From Caulobacteraceae bacterium (GTDB lineage Bacteria > Pseudomonadota > Alphaproteobacteria > Caulobacterales > Caulobacteraceae), in NCBI GenBank assembly GCA_027489335.1, contig JAIXZX010000014.1, positions 186,001-250,000 of the forward strand: a DNA stretch of 64,000 nt, in the 5' to 3' direction. Of the stretch, positions 8,337-16,814 are shown in pieces. Below the pieces are notes generated by a model that saw only the letters and a program-made list of their open reading frames with translations, was not told where the DNA came from and made no database searches. Made by a program: the position numbers and the translations under genes. Within the stretch, counting starts at the first letter, position 1. Each line of letters begins with the position of its first letter.

Positions 8337-8423
8337 CGTCATGGCCTGGCCCCGCCGGGCCATCCATGAACACCGGCGCAGGTCAGTGTGCATGGGCCCT
8401 CGGATCAAGTCCGAGGGCGACGG
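8337..8423. repeat. dispersed two-hairpin intergenic repeat, family A copy 1
   Basis: Starts CGTCATGG and ends GGCGACGG. The first hairpin is 8341-8363 (ATGGCC arms, short C-rich loop). The second is 8396-8418, with 9-bp arms GCCCTCGGA/TCCGAGGGC around the loop TCAAG. Between them are CCATGAACAC and GTGTGCATGG, which are themselves near inverted copies. The same plan recurs at 35294-35380 and 56246-56331. It lies between convergent genes, so it could also stop transcription. Confidence 0.75.
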
Positions 8424-8441
8424 GGGTTGGTTGGGGAAGCC

Positions 8442-8978
8442 TCAGCCCGCCTCCGCCAAACGCCGCACATTCTCGATCCCCCGGCGCATATAGGTCCGCC
8501 AGAATAGCGCGATCAGCGCCGACAGCGGCGCAGCCATCAGGGTTGACCGGGGGGTGAAGGCGTAGCGCCAGGTGATCTCCGTCCGGTCCGGCGCGGCCTC
8601 GACAAAGGTCCATTCGCCAAAGGCCGCCGTGGTCAGGGCCGAGAGCGGGCCGGTGAACCCGTCCACCCGATAGGCGAACTGGGCGCGGCCCCCGCTGGGC
8701 GGCGCCCCGTCGCAGGGGTCGCTGGCCAGGATCTCCTCGCGCACCGACGTCCCATCGGCCAGCCGCACCCGCCGCGCGCTGCCCACCACATCCCAAGGTC
8801 CCGTCTGATCGCTGGTCCCCACCACGGCGGGGATCGGGCCAGAGCCCCTGGGAAACACCTGCGCGAGATCGATGGGCACGAAGATGGCCCAGACCTGGGC
8901 GAGCGAGGCTGCGGCGGTGGTCGAGACTTCAGCGGACGGTCCGGTCTGCGAAATCTCGTTCAAGACGCGCTCACCCAT
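8442..8978 (-). CDS. SRPBCC (START-like) family protein
   Basis: A 178-residue protein of the SRPBCC/polyketide-cyclase-dehydrase fold: an N-terminal AAASLAQVWAIF helix, beta strands around GPWDVVGSARRVRLADG and RTEITWRYAF, and the long C-terminal helix (WRTYMRRGIENVRRLAE). Such proteins bind hydrophobic ligands in a helix-grip cavity; no catalytic residues are assigned. The ATG at 8978 follows GGAGGGAGACAAC, an excellent ribosome-binding site, which rules out the GTG five codons upstream because that codon lies within the site itself. Confidence 0.8.
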   Translation of the reverse strand: MGERVLNEISQTGPSAEVSTTAAASLAQVWAIFVPIDLAQVFPRGSGPIPAVVGTSDQTGPWDVVGSARRVRLADGTSVREEILASDPCDGAPPSGGRAQFAYRVDGFTGPLSALTTAAFGEWTFVEAAPDRTEITWRYAFTPRSTLMAAPLSALIALFWRTYMRRGIENVRRLAEAG

Positions 8979-8994
8979 GTTGTCTCCCTCCACA

Positions 8995-9086
8995 CGTCAT
9001 CCTGGGCCTTGTGCCCGGGATCCCTCGCGAGGCTCGCGCCCGCCCTCGACAGGGCAGGGATGCTCGGCACAGGGCCGAGCATGACG
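8995..9086. repeat. dispersed two-hairpin intergenic repeat, family B copy 1
   Basis: Runs from CGTCATCC to ATGACG. Hairpin one (8999-9021) has arms ATCCTGGGC/GCCCGGGAT with loop CTTGT. Hairpin two (9060-9082) has perfect arms ATGCTCGGC/GCCGAGCAT with loop ACAGG. Second copy at 13661-13747. It sits between the SRPBCC gene start and the 3' side of tRNA-Ser. Confidence 0.75.
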
Positions 9087-9128
9087 CTACGGGTTTGACG
9101 TGGTGGGTGGAAGATTCGTCATAGGCCG

Positions 9129-9219
<91 letters not shown>

Positions 9220-9311
9220 TAGGGCCAGCAAGGGGGCCTGGGATGAAGCAGGCCCGCTGAGCGAGGCGCGGAACCTACTCAGGTCGGGCTTGCTCCGCAA
9301 GCGGCGGATGT

Positions 9312-11417
9312 TCAGTCCATCAGTCGCTGCATCAGATAGACATAGTGCCGGGCCCAGCGGGCGGCGTTCAGCTGGGGGTCGGCGTCGTTGGCATGGCCGC
9401 CGAAGGTGGGCTCGTAATAGATGACGGGGACCTCCAGGGCCGCCAGCGCGGCGGCGAATTTCCGCGCATGGCCGGGATGGACCCGGTCGTCGCGGGTGTT
9501 GGTGGTGATGTAGGCCTCCGGGTAGTCGGTCCCGGCCTTGAGGTTCTGATAGGCCGAATAGCGGGCGATGAAGGCGTAGTCCTCAGGCACTTCCGGATCG
9601 CCATACTCCCCGATCCAGGAGGCCCCGGCCGGCAGGCGGTGATAGCGCAGCATGTCGATCAGCGGGCTCTCGATCACCACCGCGTTCCACAGCTCCGGGT
9701 GCTGGGTCATGGACACGCTGGTCAGCACCCCGCCGTTGGAGCGGCCATAGATGCCCAGACGCCGGGGCGAGGTGATCCCCCGGGCGGTCAGGTCGCGGGC
9801 GACGGCGGCGAAGTCATCAAAGGCCAGCTGGCGCTTCTCCCGAAGCACCGACTGGTGCCAGGCCGGGCCGAACTCGCCGCCCCCGCGGATGTTGGCCATG
9901 ACGAAGGCGCCGCCCCGGGCGAACCACAGCTTGCCGGCTTCGGGCATGTAGCGGGGCGGCATGGCGATCTCGAAGCCGCCATAGCCCAGCATCAGGGTGG
10001 GGATCTGGCCATCCAGAGGCGCGTCCTTGGGTCGGACTACGAAATAGGGGATCTGGGCGCCGTCGCTGGAGGTCGCCCAGTGCTGCTCCACCAGATGGGT
10101 CGAGGGGTCGAACCGGTCAGGCAGGGCGGCGATCTGGCGGGCGCTCAGGCTTGCTGCGTCAGCCAGCCACAGGCTGGTGGGGGTAAGAAAGCCCTCGATC
10201 TTCAAGAACAGCTGATCGCTGGCGCCTGACAGGTCGGTGAGCGTGATGTTGGCGTCGCCGGGCAGCCCCAGGCGGCTGGAGGTCCAGGCGCCGCTCGCAA
10301 AGCGCCAGACGTCCACGGCGCCCTTCACATTTTCCAGGATCGCGACGACCAGGCGGCTGTCTGTGGCGCCCACCTGCTTGATGGCTTGGCGGGGGCCGGG
10401 CGCGAAGATCAGCTGGGCCTTGGCGCCGGCCGGATCGGCCTTGAGAGCTGTGAGCTCGAAGGCCACCAGGGCGCCCTGGGGCAGGTCGCCGTGAGCCTCC
10501 TGCAGGGAGAACACCACCTGGCCGCTCACATAGGCCTCGTACTCGGCCTTTTTCGGCAGGGGCAGGCGGACGGGCTCAGGCCCGCCCAGCAGCATGTAGT
10601 CGCTGTCGTAGAAGGTCAGGCCGCGCCTCGCGATCACCGCGTCAGCTTGGCCGCCCTCGCCGCGCAGGACCAGGGGGGAGACCGAGACGTCGCTCGGCGC
10701 GCCCCGATAGAGCTCAACGGTCGCGCCGTCCCGGGTGAGCGACTTGAGCACATAGGCGTAGCCGGACTCGGTGACCTCGCCCGGCGTCCATTCTCGGGCG
10801 ACCAGCAAGGTGTCAGGGTCGAGCCAGACGGCGGCCTGCTTGCCCTCGGCGAGCTTGAAGCCGCCCTCGATGAAGGCCTTGACGTTCGTGTCGAACTCGC
10901 GGATCTCCACGGCGTCGCCGCCCCCGTCGGACAGCTCCACCAGGCAGAGGGTGTCGGCCGGCTTCAGGCATTCGGCCCATTGGAAGAACCAGTTGCGGCT
11001 CTCGGCCTTGGCCAGGGCGTCCACATCAAGTGTCGTGGTCCAGTCGGGCGCGCCGGCGGCGTAGGCCTCCAGGCTCGCATGACGCCACAGGCCGTGGGGG
11101 TTGGCGTCGTCCTGCCAGAGATTGTCCACCCCGCCCGCGCGGAAGCTCGGCGTGGCGATCCGGTCCTGGGCGCTGAAGATCGCCCGGGCCTCGGCCAGCA
11201 ACGTCTCGTAGCGGGGATCACCGTCCAGCCTGGCTTGCGCGTTGGCGTTCTGCGCTTCCACCCAGGCCATGGCCCGGGGACCGTCCACCTCTTCCAGCCA
11301 CTGGAAGGGGTCCGGCGCGCCGGCCCGCGGGGGGCTCGTGGGCGGCTCGGCATTTTGGGCCACGGCGGCGGCGGGGATCAGAAGGGCGGCGCAGAGCAGG
11401 GGAAGCAGGGTGTTCAT
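9312..11417 (-). CDS. secreted prolyl oligopeptidase family (S9) serine peptidase
   Basis: The 701-residue protein has a signal peptide (residues 1-20, ending AVAQN), a start of mature sequence typical of S9A enzymes (DPFQWLEEVDGPRAMAWVEAQN), a beta-propeller of about 400 residues, and a C-terminal alpha/beta-hydrolase domain. The nucleophile is Ser560 in YGRSNGG, the Asp lies in TRDDRVHPGH (about 643-644), and the His is His675 in GGHAND. It should cleave short proline-containing peptides in the periplasm or outside the cell, feeding peptide uptake. It is a stand-alone gene between tRNA-Ser and dapF. Confidence 0.92.
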   Translation of the reverse strand: MNTLLPLLCAALLIPAAAVAQNAEPPTSPPRAGAPDPFQWLEEVDGPRAMAWVEAQNANAQARLDGDPRYETLLAEARAIFSAQDRIATPSFRAGGVDNLWQDDANPHGLWRHASLEAYAAGAPDWTTTLDVDALAKAESRNWFFQWAECLKPADTLCLVELSDGGGDAVEIREFDTNVKAFIEGGFKLAEGKQAAVWLDPDTLLVAREWTPGEVTESGYAYVLKSLTRDGATVELYRGAPSDVSVSPLVLRGEGGQADAVIARRGLTFYDSDYMLLGGPEPVRLPLPKKAEYEAYVSGQVVFSLQEAHGDLPQGALVAFELTALKADPAGAKAQLIFAPGPRQAIKQVGATDSRLVVAILENVKGAVDVWRFASGAWTSSRLGLPGDANITLTDLSGASDQLFLKIEGFLTPTSLWLADAASLSARQIAALPDRFDPSTHLVEQHWATSSDGAQIPYFVVRPKDAPLDGQIPTLMLGYGGFEIAMPPRYMPEAGKLWFARGGAFVMANIRGGGEFGPAWHQSVLREKRQLAFDDFAAVARDLTARGITSPRRLGIYGRSNGGVLTSVSMTQHPELWNAVVIESPLIDMLRYHRLPAGASWIGEYGDPEVPEDYAFIARYSAYQNLKAGTDYPEAYITTNTRDDRVHPGHARKFAAALAALEVPVIYYEPTFGGHANDADPQLNAARWARHYVYLMQRLMD

Positions 11418-11512
11418 GCCCCTTTCCTAGAACTGGCGGGGGCGATCTGTCTTCCCCCGCCTGCGTCACCCGGGATGATTTGGTCAGGCTTCTGCCCTAT
11501 ATGTCGGCCGCC

Positions 11513-12343
11513 ATGAGCCGTCCGTTCCTGAAGATGAACGGGCTCGGCAACGACTTTGTCGTGGTCGAGGCCCGCAGCGAGCTCTTTGCGCCTAGCGCAG
11601 AGGAGGTGCGCGCCATCGCCAACCGCGAGGGCGGGATCGGCTGCGACCAGCTGATCGCCATTGAGCCCGCGGCCGGCGAGGCCGATGTGCGGGTCCGGTT
11701 CTGGAACGCGGATGGCGAAGAGGTCGGCGCCTGCGGCAACGGCTCGCGCTGCGTCGGCTGGCTGGTCATGGAGGCCACAGGCCGCGACGCCGCCGTGCTG
11801 GAGGTGGGCGATCGCCTGCTGCGCACCAGCCGGGCGGGCGATGGCCTGGTCAGCGTCGACATGGGTGAGCCCGGCCTCGACTGGACCGACATCCCCCTGG
11901 ACGAGCCCATGGACACCCGCGGCATCGAGCTGCAGGTCGGCCCCATCGATGCGCCCCTGCTGCATACGCCGGGCTGCGTCTCCATGGGCAATCCCCATGT
12001 GGTCTTCTTCGTGGACGATATCGACACCGCCCCGGTGCGCGAAGTCGGCCCGATGATCGAGCATCACCGGCTGTTCCCCGAGGGGGTCAATGTGGGCTTT
12101 GCGCAGGTAAAGGCCCGCGACCACATCCGCCTTAGGGTCTGGGAGCGCGGGGCGGGCCTGACAAAGGCCTGCGGCACCGGCGCCTGCGCGGCCCTGGTGG
12201 CCTGCGCGCGGCGGGGGCTGACAGACCGGACGGCGCGGCTGGAGCTGGACGGCGGCGACCTGACCATCGAGTGGCGCGAAGCCGACGGCCACGTGATCAT
12301 GACCGGCCCGGCCAGCCTCGACTTCACCGGAACCCTGCCGTGA
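11513..12343 (+). CDS. dapF: diaminopimelate epimerase
   Basis: DapF interconverts LL- and meso-diaminopimelate, the last but one step of lysine synthesis and a direct source for peptidoglycan. The 276-residue protein shows both catalytic cysteines: Cys74 in GACGNGSRC and Cys220 in TKACGTGAC. The N-terminal KMNGLGNDFVVV and central CVSMGNPHVVFFV are family signatures. ATG 11513 (MSRPFLKMNG) was chosen over an upstream start at 11480. The stop overlaps the GTG of mtaB (GTGA), so the two genes are translationally coupled, a common alphaproteobacterial arrangement. Confidence 0.97.
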   Translation: MSRPFLKMNGLGNDFVVVEARSELFAPSAEEVRAIANREGGIGCDQLIAIEPAAGEADVRVRFWNADGEEVGACGNGSRCVGWLVMEATGRDAAVLEVGDRLLRTSRAGDGLVSVDMGEPGLDWTDIPLDEPMDTRGIELQVGPIDAPLLHTPGCVSMGNPHVVFFVDDIDTAPVREVGPMIEHHRLFPEGVNVGFAQVKARDHIRLRVWERGAGLTKACGTGACAALVACARRGLTDRTARLELDGGDLTIEWREADGHVIMTGPASLDFTGTLP

Positions 12344-13620
12344 GCGGGGAGACCACGCCCGGCGTGGACATCGTCACCTTCGGCTGCCGGCTGAACGCCT
12401 ATGAGAGCGAGGTCATCCGCGCCCGGGCCGCCGAGGACGGCCTGTCCGACGCCATCGTCTTCAATACGTGTGCGGTGACCAATGAGGCGGTGCGCCAGGC
12501 CCGCCAGGCGATCCGCAAGGCCCGCCGCGAGCGGCCGGGCGCCCGGGTGATCGTCACCGGCTGCGCGGCCCAGATCGACCCGGCCGCCTTTGCCGCCATG
12601 GATGAGGTCGATCTTGTCCTGGGCAATGCGGAGAAGAGTGCGGCCGGCGCCTATCTCGACCGGCCGGCCGAGGGCCGGGTGCGGGTCAACGACATCATGA
12701 GCGTGCGCGAGACCGCCGGCCACCTGATCGACGGGCTTAAGGACCGGGCGCGGGCCTATGTGGAGGTGCAGAACGGCTGCGACCACCGCTGCACCTTCTG
12801 CATCATCCCGTTCGGCCGCGGCAATTCCCGCTCGGCGCCGGCCGGCGAGGTGGTCGAGCAGGTCCGTCGTCTGGCGGCCGAGGGCTATGCCGAGGTGGTG
12901 CTGACCGGCGTGGACGTCACCAGTTGGGGCGCCGACCTGCCGGGTCAGCCCAGCCTGGGCCAGCTGGTCGGGCGGATCCTGAAACTGGTCCCCGAACTGC
13001 CTCGCCTGCGGCTGTCGTCCATCGACGCGGCCGAGATCGACGACGACCTGCTGGCCCTGTTCGCCGGCGAGCCGCGGCTGGCGCCCTATCTGCACCTGTC
13101 CCTGCAGGCCGGGGACGACATGATCCTCAAGCGCATGAAGCGCCGCCACAGCCGGGCCGACGCGCTCGCCCTGGTGGCCAAGGTCCGCGCCGTGCGCCCC
13201 GACGTGGCCTTCGGCGCCGACCTGATCGCGGGCTTCCCCACCGAGACGGACGCCATGTTCGCCAACACCCTGAAGCTGGTGGACGAGGCGGGGCTCGCCT
13301 ACCTGCACGTCTTCCCGTTCAGCCCCCGGCCCGGCACGCCGGCCGCGCGGATGCCGCAGTTGCCTAAGGCGGAGATCAAGGCCCGCGCCGCCGCCCTGCG
13401 CGCGGCGGGCGAAGCGGCGCTCTCCCGGCACCTTGACCGCCAGGTGGGCCGGACGGTCGAAGCCCTGATCGAGCGGCCGGGCGTGGCCCGCGCGCCGGAC
13501 TTCACCGAAATCCACTACGAGGGCGAGGCGGTGGTCGGCCAGATCACGCCCTTGCGCATCACCGGCCACGCCGGCGGCAAGGCCCTGGCGGTCGTGCCCA
13601 TCCTGGCGGCGGCGGAGTAG
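12340..13620 (+). CDS. mtaB: tRNA t6A37 methylthiotransferase MtaB
   Basis: MtaB adds a methylthio group to N6-threonylcarbamoyladenosine-37 of ANN-decoding tRNAs. The 426-residue protein has the N-terminal UPF0004 domain with cluster-binding Cys16, Cys44 and Cys75, then the radical-SAM motif Cys147-x3-Cys151-x2-Cys154 in GCDHRCTFC. FSPRPGTPAARM in the C-terminal half is typical of the family. The GTG start at 12340 overlaps the dapF stop by four bases and leaves the expected start DIVTFGCRLN. Its substrate needs the TsaD product, and tsaD lies in the same window. Confidence 0.95.
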   Translation: MSGETTPGVDIVTFGCRLNAYESEVIRARAAEDGLSDAIVFNTCAVTNEAVRQARQAIRKARRERPGARVIVTGCAAQIDPAAFAAMDEVDLVLGNAEKSAAGAYLDRPAEGRVRVNDIMSVRETAGHLIDGLKDRARAYVEVQNGCDHRCTFCIIPFGRGNSRSAPAGEVVEQVRRLAAEGYAEVVLTGVDVTSWGADLPGQPSLGQLVGRILKLVPELPRLRLSSIDAAEIDDDLLALFAGEPRLAPYLHLSLQAGDDMILKRMKRRHSRADALALVAKVRAVRPDVAFGADLIAGFPTETDAMFANTLKLVDEAGLAYLHVFPFSPRPGTPAARMPQLPKAEIKARAAALRAAGEAALSRHLDRQVGRTVEALIERPGVARAPDFTEIHYEGEAVVGQITPLRITGHAGGKALAVVPILAAAE

Positions 13621-13660
13621 GCGCACGAGGCGGCGGTCGCTGAGCCCCCGCCCCCACCGC

Positions 13661-13747
13661 CGTCATCCTGGGCCTTGTGCCCAGGATCCCTCTCGCCGCT
13701 TGCGCCCGCCCCGACGAGGGACCCTCGGGACGAGCCCGAGGGTGACG
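13661..13747. repeat. dispersed two-hairpin intergenic repeat, family B copy 2
   Basis: Begins CGTCATCC and ends GTGACG. Hairpin one (13665-13687) has perfect arms ATCCTGGGC/GCCCAGGAT around CTTGT. Hairpin two (13721-13743) has perfect arms ACCCTCGGG/CCCGAGGGT around ACGAG. The left third is nearly identical to the copy at 8995, but the second hairpin has wholly different arms that still pair. It lies between convergent mtaB and the TRIC gene. Confidence 0.78.
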
Positions 13748-13763
13748 ATCGGGGCGTCAGCGC

Positions 13764-14402
13764 TTAGTCTTCCTCGTCAGGCGTCGCGCGGCCGGGGAAG
13801 CCGGGCAGGGACCAGCGGAAGAGGATGGCGCCGGCGCGGATGGCCAGACCGACCCCAAAGCCGGCCAGGGCCGAGGGCAGCTGAGGAACGCCCATCACAT
13901 TCAAGACCACGAAGACGCAGGCCCCCACCAGGGCGGCGGTGACATAGATCTCCCGCTTGAGCAGCACCGAGGGCTCTTCGGCCAGAACGTCGCGCAGCAC
14001 CCCGCCGAAGGTGGCGGTCAGCACCCCCATGACCACGGCCGCGCCGGCCGGAACCCCGAAGGCGAGCGCCTTGGCCGCGCCGACCACGGCGTAGGCGCAC
14101 AGCCCCAGCGCATCGAGCCAGGTGAGGATGAACAGCCGCGCCTTGCCCGCCCCGAACAGCCAGACGGCGACCGAGGCGGCCAGGGGCGCGATCAGATATT
14201 CTGGCCGGACCACCCAGAAGACCGGCGCATCGATCAGCAGGTCCCGCAGGGTCCCCCCGCCGACCCCGGTCACGGCGGCGAAGAAGGTGAAGGTGACGAT
14301 GTCGTGCTTGCGCCGCGCCGCGGCCAGGGCGCCCGAGGCGCCGAAGACGAACACGGCGGCGTAGTCCAGCCAGACAAGGGCCGCCCCCAGGCCGTCCTCC
14401 AT
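13764..14402 (-). CDS. TRIC/UPF0126 family membrane protein (putative cation channel)
   Basis: A 212-residue inner-membrane protein with about seven hydrophobic helices, made of two repeated three-helix halves. The signature GVGGGTLRDLLID in the first half and ATFGGVLRDVLAEE in the second are the GGG/GGVLRD motifs of the UPF0126 family, whose bacterial members form trimeric cation-channel-like structures (TRIC). Its physiological ion is unknown. It is divergent from ftsY, leaving 95 bases between starts. Confidence 0.9.
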   Translation of the reverse strand: MEDGLGAALVWLDYAAVFVFGASGALAAARRKHDIVTFTFFAAVTGVGGGTLRDLLIDAPVFWVVRPEYLIAPLAASVAVWLFGAGKARLFILTWLDALGLCAYAVVGAAKALAFGVPAGAAVVMGVLTATFGGVLRDVLAEEPSVLLKREIYVTAALVGACVFVVLNVMGVPQLPSALAGFGVGLAIRAGAILFRWSLPGFPGRATPDEED

Positions 14403-14497
14403 GTCTCGGTTCCTCCGGTTCGAAGCGATGCTAGCCCGCCCTGCCCGATCCTGCGAGGGCAGGTGACGGAGACGGCGGCGGCGGCTAGAAGCGCCCC

Positions 14498-15433
14498 ATG
14501 ACGCAGGAAAAAAAGGGCTGGCTGCAGCGGCTGACCACCGGCCTGTCGCGCTCGTCGCGGCAGATGTCCGAGACCGTGGTGGCGAGCTTCGTCAAGCAGC
14601 CCCTGGATCAGGCCAAGCTGGACGAGCTTGAGGAGATGCTGATCGAGGCCGATCTCGGCCCCCATTCGGCCGCCCGGATCACCGCCCGCTTCGCCGAGAC
14701 GCGCTTTGGCAAGACCGCCGACGAGACCGAGATCAAGGAGGCCCTGGCGGGGGCTATCGGCGAGGAGCTGTCCGCCCGCCGCGGGACCTTTGACCCCCTG
14801 AGCGGCCCCAAGCCCTATGTGGTGATGTTCATCGGGGTCAACGGCTCGGGCAAGACAACGACGCTCGGCAAGATCGCCACCGACCTGACCCGCCAGGGGG
14901 CCAAGGTGCTGGTGGTGGCCGGCGACACCTTCCGCGCCGCCGCCGTCGAACAGCTGGCCGTCTGGGCGCAGCGAGCCGGCGCCGACTTCATGTCGCGGCC
15001 CACGGGTTCGGACGCCGCAGGGCTCGCCTATGACGCCCTGGAGCGCGCCCGGGCCGAGAATTACGACGTCCTGCTGATCGATACCGCCGGCCGGCTGCAG
15101 AACAAGCAGGGCCTGATGGACGAGCTCCTGAAGATCAACCGGGTGCTGAAAAAGGTCGATCCCGAGGCGCCGCACGAAACCCTGCTGGTCCTGGACGCCA
15201 CGGTGGGGCGCAACGCGCTCAATCAGGAGAACATCTTCGGCAATCAGATCGGCGTCTCCGGAATCGTCATGACCAAGCTCGACGGTACGGCCCGTGGTGG
15301 GGTTCTGGTGCCGGTGGCCCAGGCCTCTGACTCGCCGATCAAGCTGATCGGGGTTGGCGAAGGGGTCGATGATCTGCAACCCTTCGAGCCTCGGGCCTTT
15401 GCGAGGTCCCTGGTCGGACTGGATACTCCATGA
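14498..15433 (+). CDS. ftsY: signal recognition particle receptor FtsY
   Basis: FtsY is the membrane-associated GTPase that receives SRP-ribosome complexes. The 311-residue protein contains the N domain helices (residues about 20-95) and the G domain: P-loop GVNGSGKT at 113-120, then DTFRAAA, DTAGRLQNKQGL and TKLDGTARGG. It lacks the long acidic A domain of the E. coli protein, as is usual in alphaproteobacteria; a short basic N-terminus (KKGWLQRL) may contact the membrane. Its stop overlaps the ispZ start (ATGA), so the two are coupled. Confidence 0.97.
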   Translation: MTQEKKGWLQRLTTGLSRSSRQMSETVVASFVKQPLDQAKLDELEEMLIEADLGPHSAARITARFAETRFGKTADETEIKEALAGAIGEELSARRGTFDPLSGPKPYVVMFIGVNGSGKTTTLGKIATDLTRQGAKVLVVAGDTFRAAAVEQLAVWAQRAGADFMSRPTGSDAAGLAYDALERARAENYDVLLIDTAGRLQNKQGLMDELLKINRVLKKVDPEAPHETLLVLDATVGRNALNQENIFGNQIGVSGIVMTKLDGTARGGVLVPVAQASDSPIKLIGVGEGVDDLQPFEPRAFARSLVGLDTP

Positions 15434-16020
15434 CGCTATCGCCGCAGACCCGCCGGACGGTTCGCTTCATCGTCGACTATGGTGGTCTGATCACCTTCCT
15501 CGTCGGCTTCTTCCTGTCGGGCCGTGACCTGGTCGAGGCCACCAAGTGGCTGATTGGCGGCTCGGCCGTGGCCCTGCTCATCGGCCTTGTGGTCGAGCGG
15601 CGCATTGCGCCTCTGCCGGCGATCTCCGGGGGGGCGGCGCTGTTCTTTGGCGTCCTCACCGTGGCCTTCGATGATCCGATCTTCGTGAAGATCAAGCCGA
15701 CCATCATGAACCTGCTGTTCGCCGCGGGCCTGCTGATCGGACTGGCGCTCGGCAAGAGCCCGCTCAAACTGCTGATGGGGTCCAGCATCCAGCTGCCCGA
15801 CGTGGCCTGGCGCAAGCTGACCCTGAGCTACGGCCTGTTCTTCGCCTTCCTGGCGGGGCTGAACGAGGTGATCTGGCGCACTCAGAGCGATGAGGTCTGG
15901 GTGCTGTTCCGCATGCCCGGCATTCTGATCCTGACCCTGGTCTTCTCCTTCACCCAGGTGCCGCTGATGATGAAATACGCCAAGACCGACGATCCGCCCC
16001 CGCCGCCGACCCCAGGATAG
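15430..16020 (+). CDS. ispZ: inner-membrane septation protein IspZ/YciB
   Basis: The 196-residue protein has about six membrane helices and the family hallmarks GLITFLVGFF, TVAFDDPIFVKIKPTI and KSPLKLLMG. It is the YciB/IspZ (intracellular septation protein A) family, involved in envelope integrity and division in enterics. Its ATG sits in the ftsY stop region with a four-base overlap. The tail DDPPPPPTPG is a proline run with no known role. The ftsY-ispZ pairing is common in alphaproteobacteria. Confidence 0.93.
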   Translation: MTLSPQTRRTVRFIVDYGGLITFLVGFFLSGRDLVEATKWLIGGSAVALLIGLVVERRIAPLPAISGGAALFFGVLTVAFDDPIFVKIKPTIMNLLFAAGLLIGLALGKSPLKLLMGSSIQLPDVAWRKLTLSYGLFFAFLAGLNEVIWRTQSDEVWVLFRMPGILILTLVFSFTQVPLMMKYAKTDDPPPPPTPG

Positions 16021-16128
16021 GCGCCCGGACGGTGGCTTTGCGCCGCCCACGGACCTTCCGTCGTCAAAGCGACGCACAAGGCCTATATCTTTTCTGGCGG
16101 TCGGGTTTGACGCGGGGAGAGCGGGCCG

Positions 16129-16734
16129 ATGGCGAAGAACAAGAATCCAGATGATCTCGGCGCCGGCGGCTCGGGCGTGCCGGCCCTCGACGGCTCCCCC
16201 AGCCATCTGCTGCACCGGGCGCTACAGGTCTCCCTCGACATCTATGCCGAGACCTTCGGCGACAGCGACCTGACCCAGAGACAATATGCGGTGCTTTCGG
16301 CGGTGGAGGCCCAGGAGGGGCTGACCCAGACCGACCTGGTGCGCGCCACCGGCATCGACCGCTCCACCCTGGCCGACATGGCCGCCCGGATGATCGCCAA
16401 GGGCCTGCTGGCCCGGGAGCGCTCCCAGGCCGACGCCCGGGCCAATGCGGTGCGGCTGACCGAGGCTGGCGTGGCGGTGCTCGCCGAGGCGCGGCCGAAG
16501 ATGGCCCAGGCCGATGAGCGGCTGATGCGGCTGGTCAGCGGCGGCAAGCGCGAGACCTTCCTGGCCCAACTGCGCCAGATGGTGGCGGCCGGCGAGGCCG
16601 GCCCAGAGGCCCTGGCCGGCGAGGCCGCCCCCAAGGCCGAGAAGGTCGCAAAGCCCAAGAAGGACAAGCCCCCCAAGGACAAGAGCCTGAAGGGCGAGGG
16701 CAAGAAGAAGAAAAAGGCCAAGAAGGCGGCCTGA
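16129..16734 (+). CDS. MarR-family regulator with a long lysine-rich tail
   Basis: The 201-residue protein contains a normal MarR winged helix: TQRQYAVLSAVEAQEGLTQTDLV as helix 2-3, GIDRSTLADMAARM as recognition helix, and the wing around RSQADARANAVRLTEAG. It probably binds DNA as a dimer and responds to small aromatic ligands or oxidants. Residues about 165-201 form an extra tail with many lysines (KPKKDKPPKDK, then KKKKKAKKAA), histone-H1-like and not part of the MarR fold. It sits alone between ispZ and a strong terminator; no target gene is obvious. Confidence 0.88.
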   Translation: MAKNKNPDDLGAGGSGVPALDGSPSHLLHRALQVSLDIYAETFGDSDLTQRQYAVLSAVEAQEGLTQTDLVRATGIDRSTLADMAARMIAKGLLARERSQADARANAVRLTEAGVAVLAEARPKMAQADERLMRLVSGGKRETFLAQLRQMVAAGEAGPEALAGEAAPKAEKVAKPKKDKPPKDKSLKGEGKKKKKAKKAA

Positions 16735-16759
16735 TCCCGGCGGCGCGTCGCCCATGAAA

Positions 16760-16788
16760 AAGCCCCGGCGGGAGATCCGCCGGGGCTT
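16760..16788. terminator. rho-independent-type terminator hairpin between convergent genes
   Basis: A perfect 12-bp stem, AAGCCCCGGCGG (16760-16771) and CCGCCGGGGCTT (16777-16788), surrounds a GAGAT loop. A-run before and T-rich bases after suit use on both strands, ending the MarR gene from the left and the Bax-inhibitor gene from the right. Confidence 0.85.
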
Positions 16789-16814
16789 CGTCGTTCTTGA
16801 TCTCTGCTGAGCGC

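Noticed and set aside
12064-13626. A 520-codon open frame antisense to mtaB
   Set aside because: Same reason: it covers a well-supported gene, and the translation is low-complexity without a recognisable domain.
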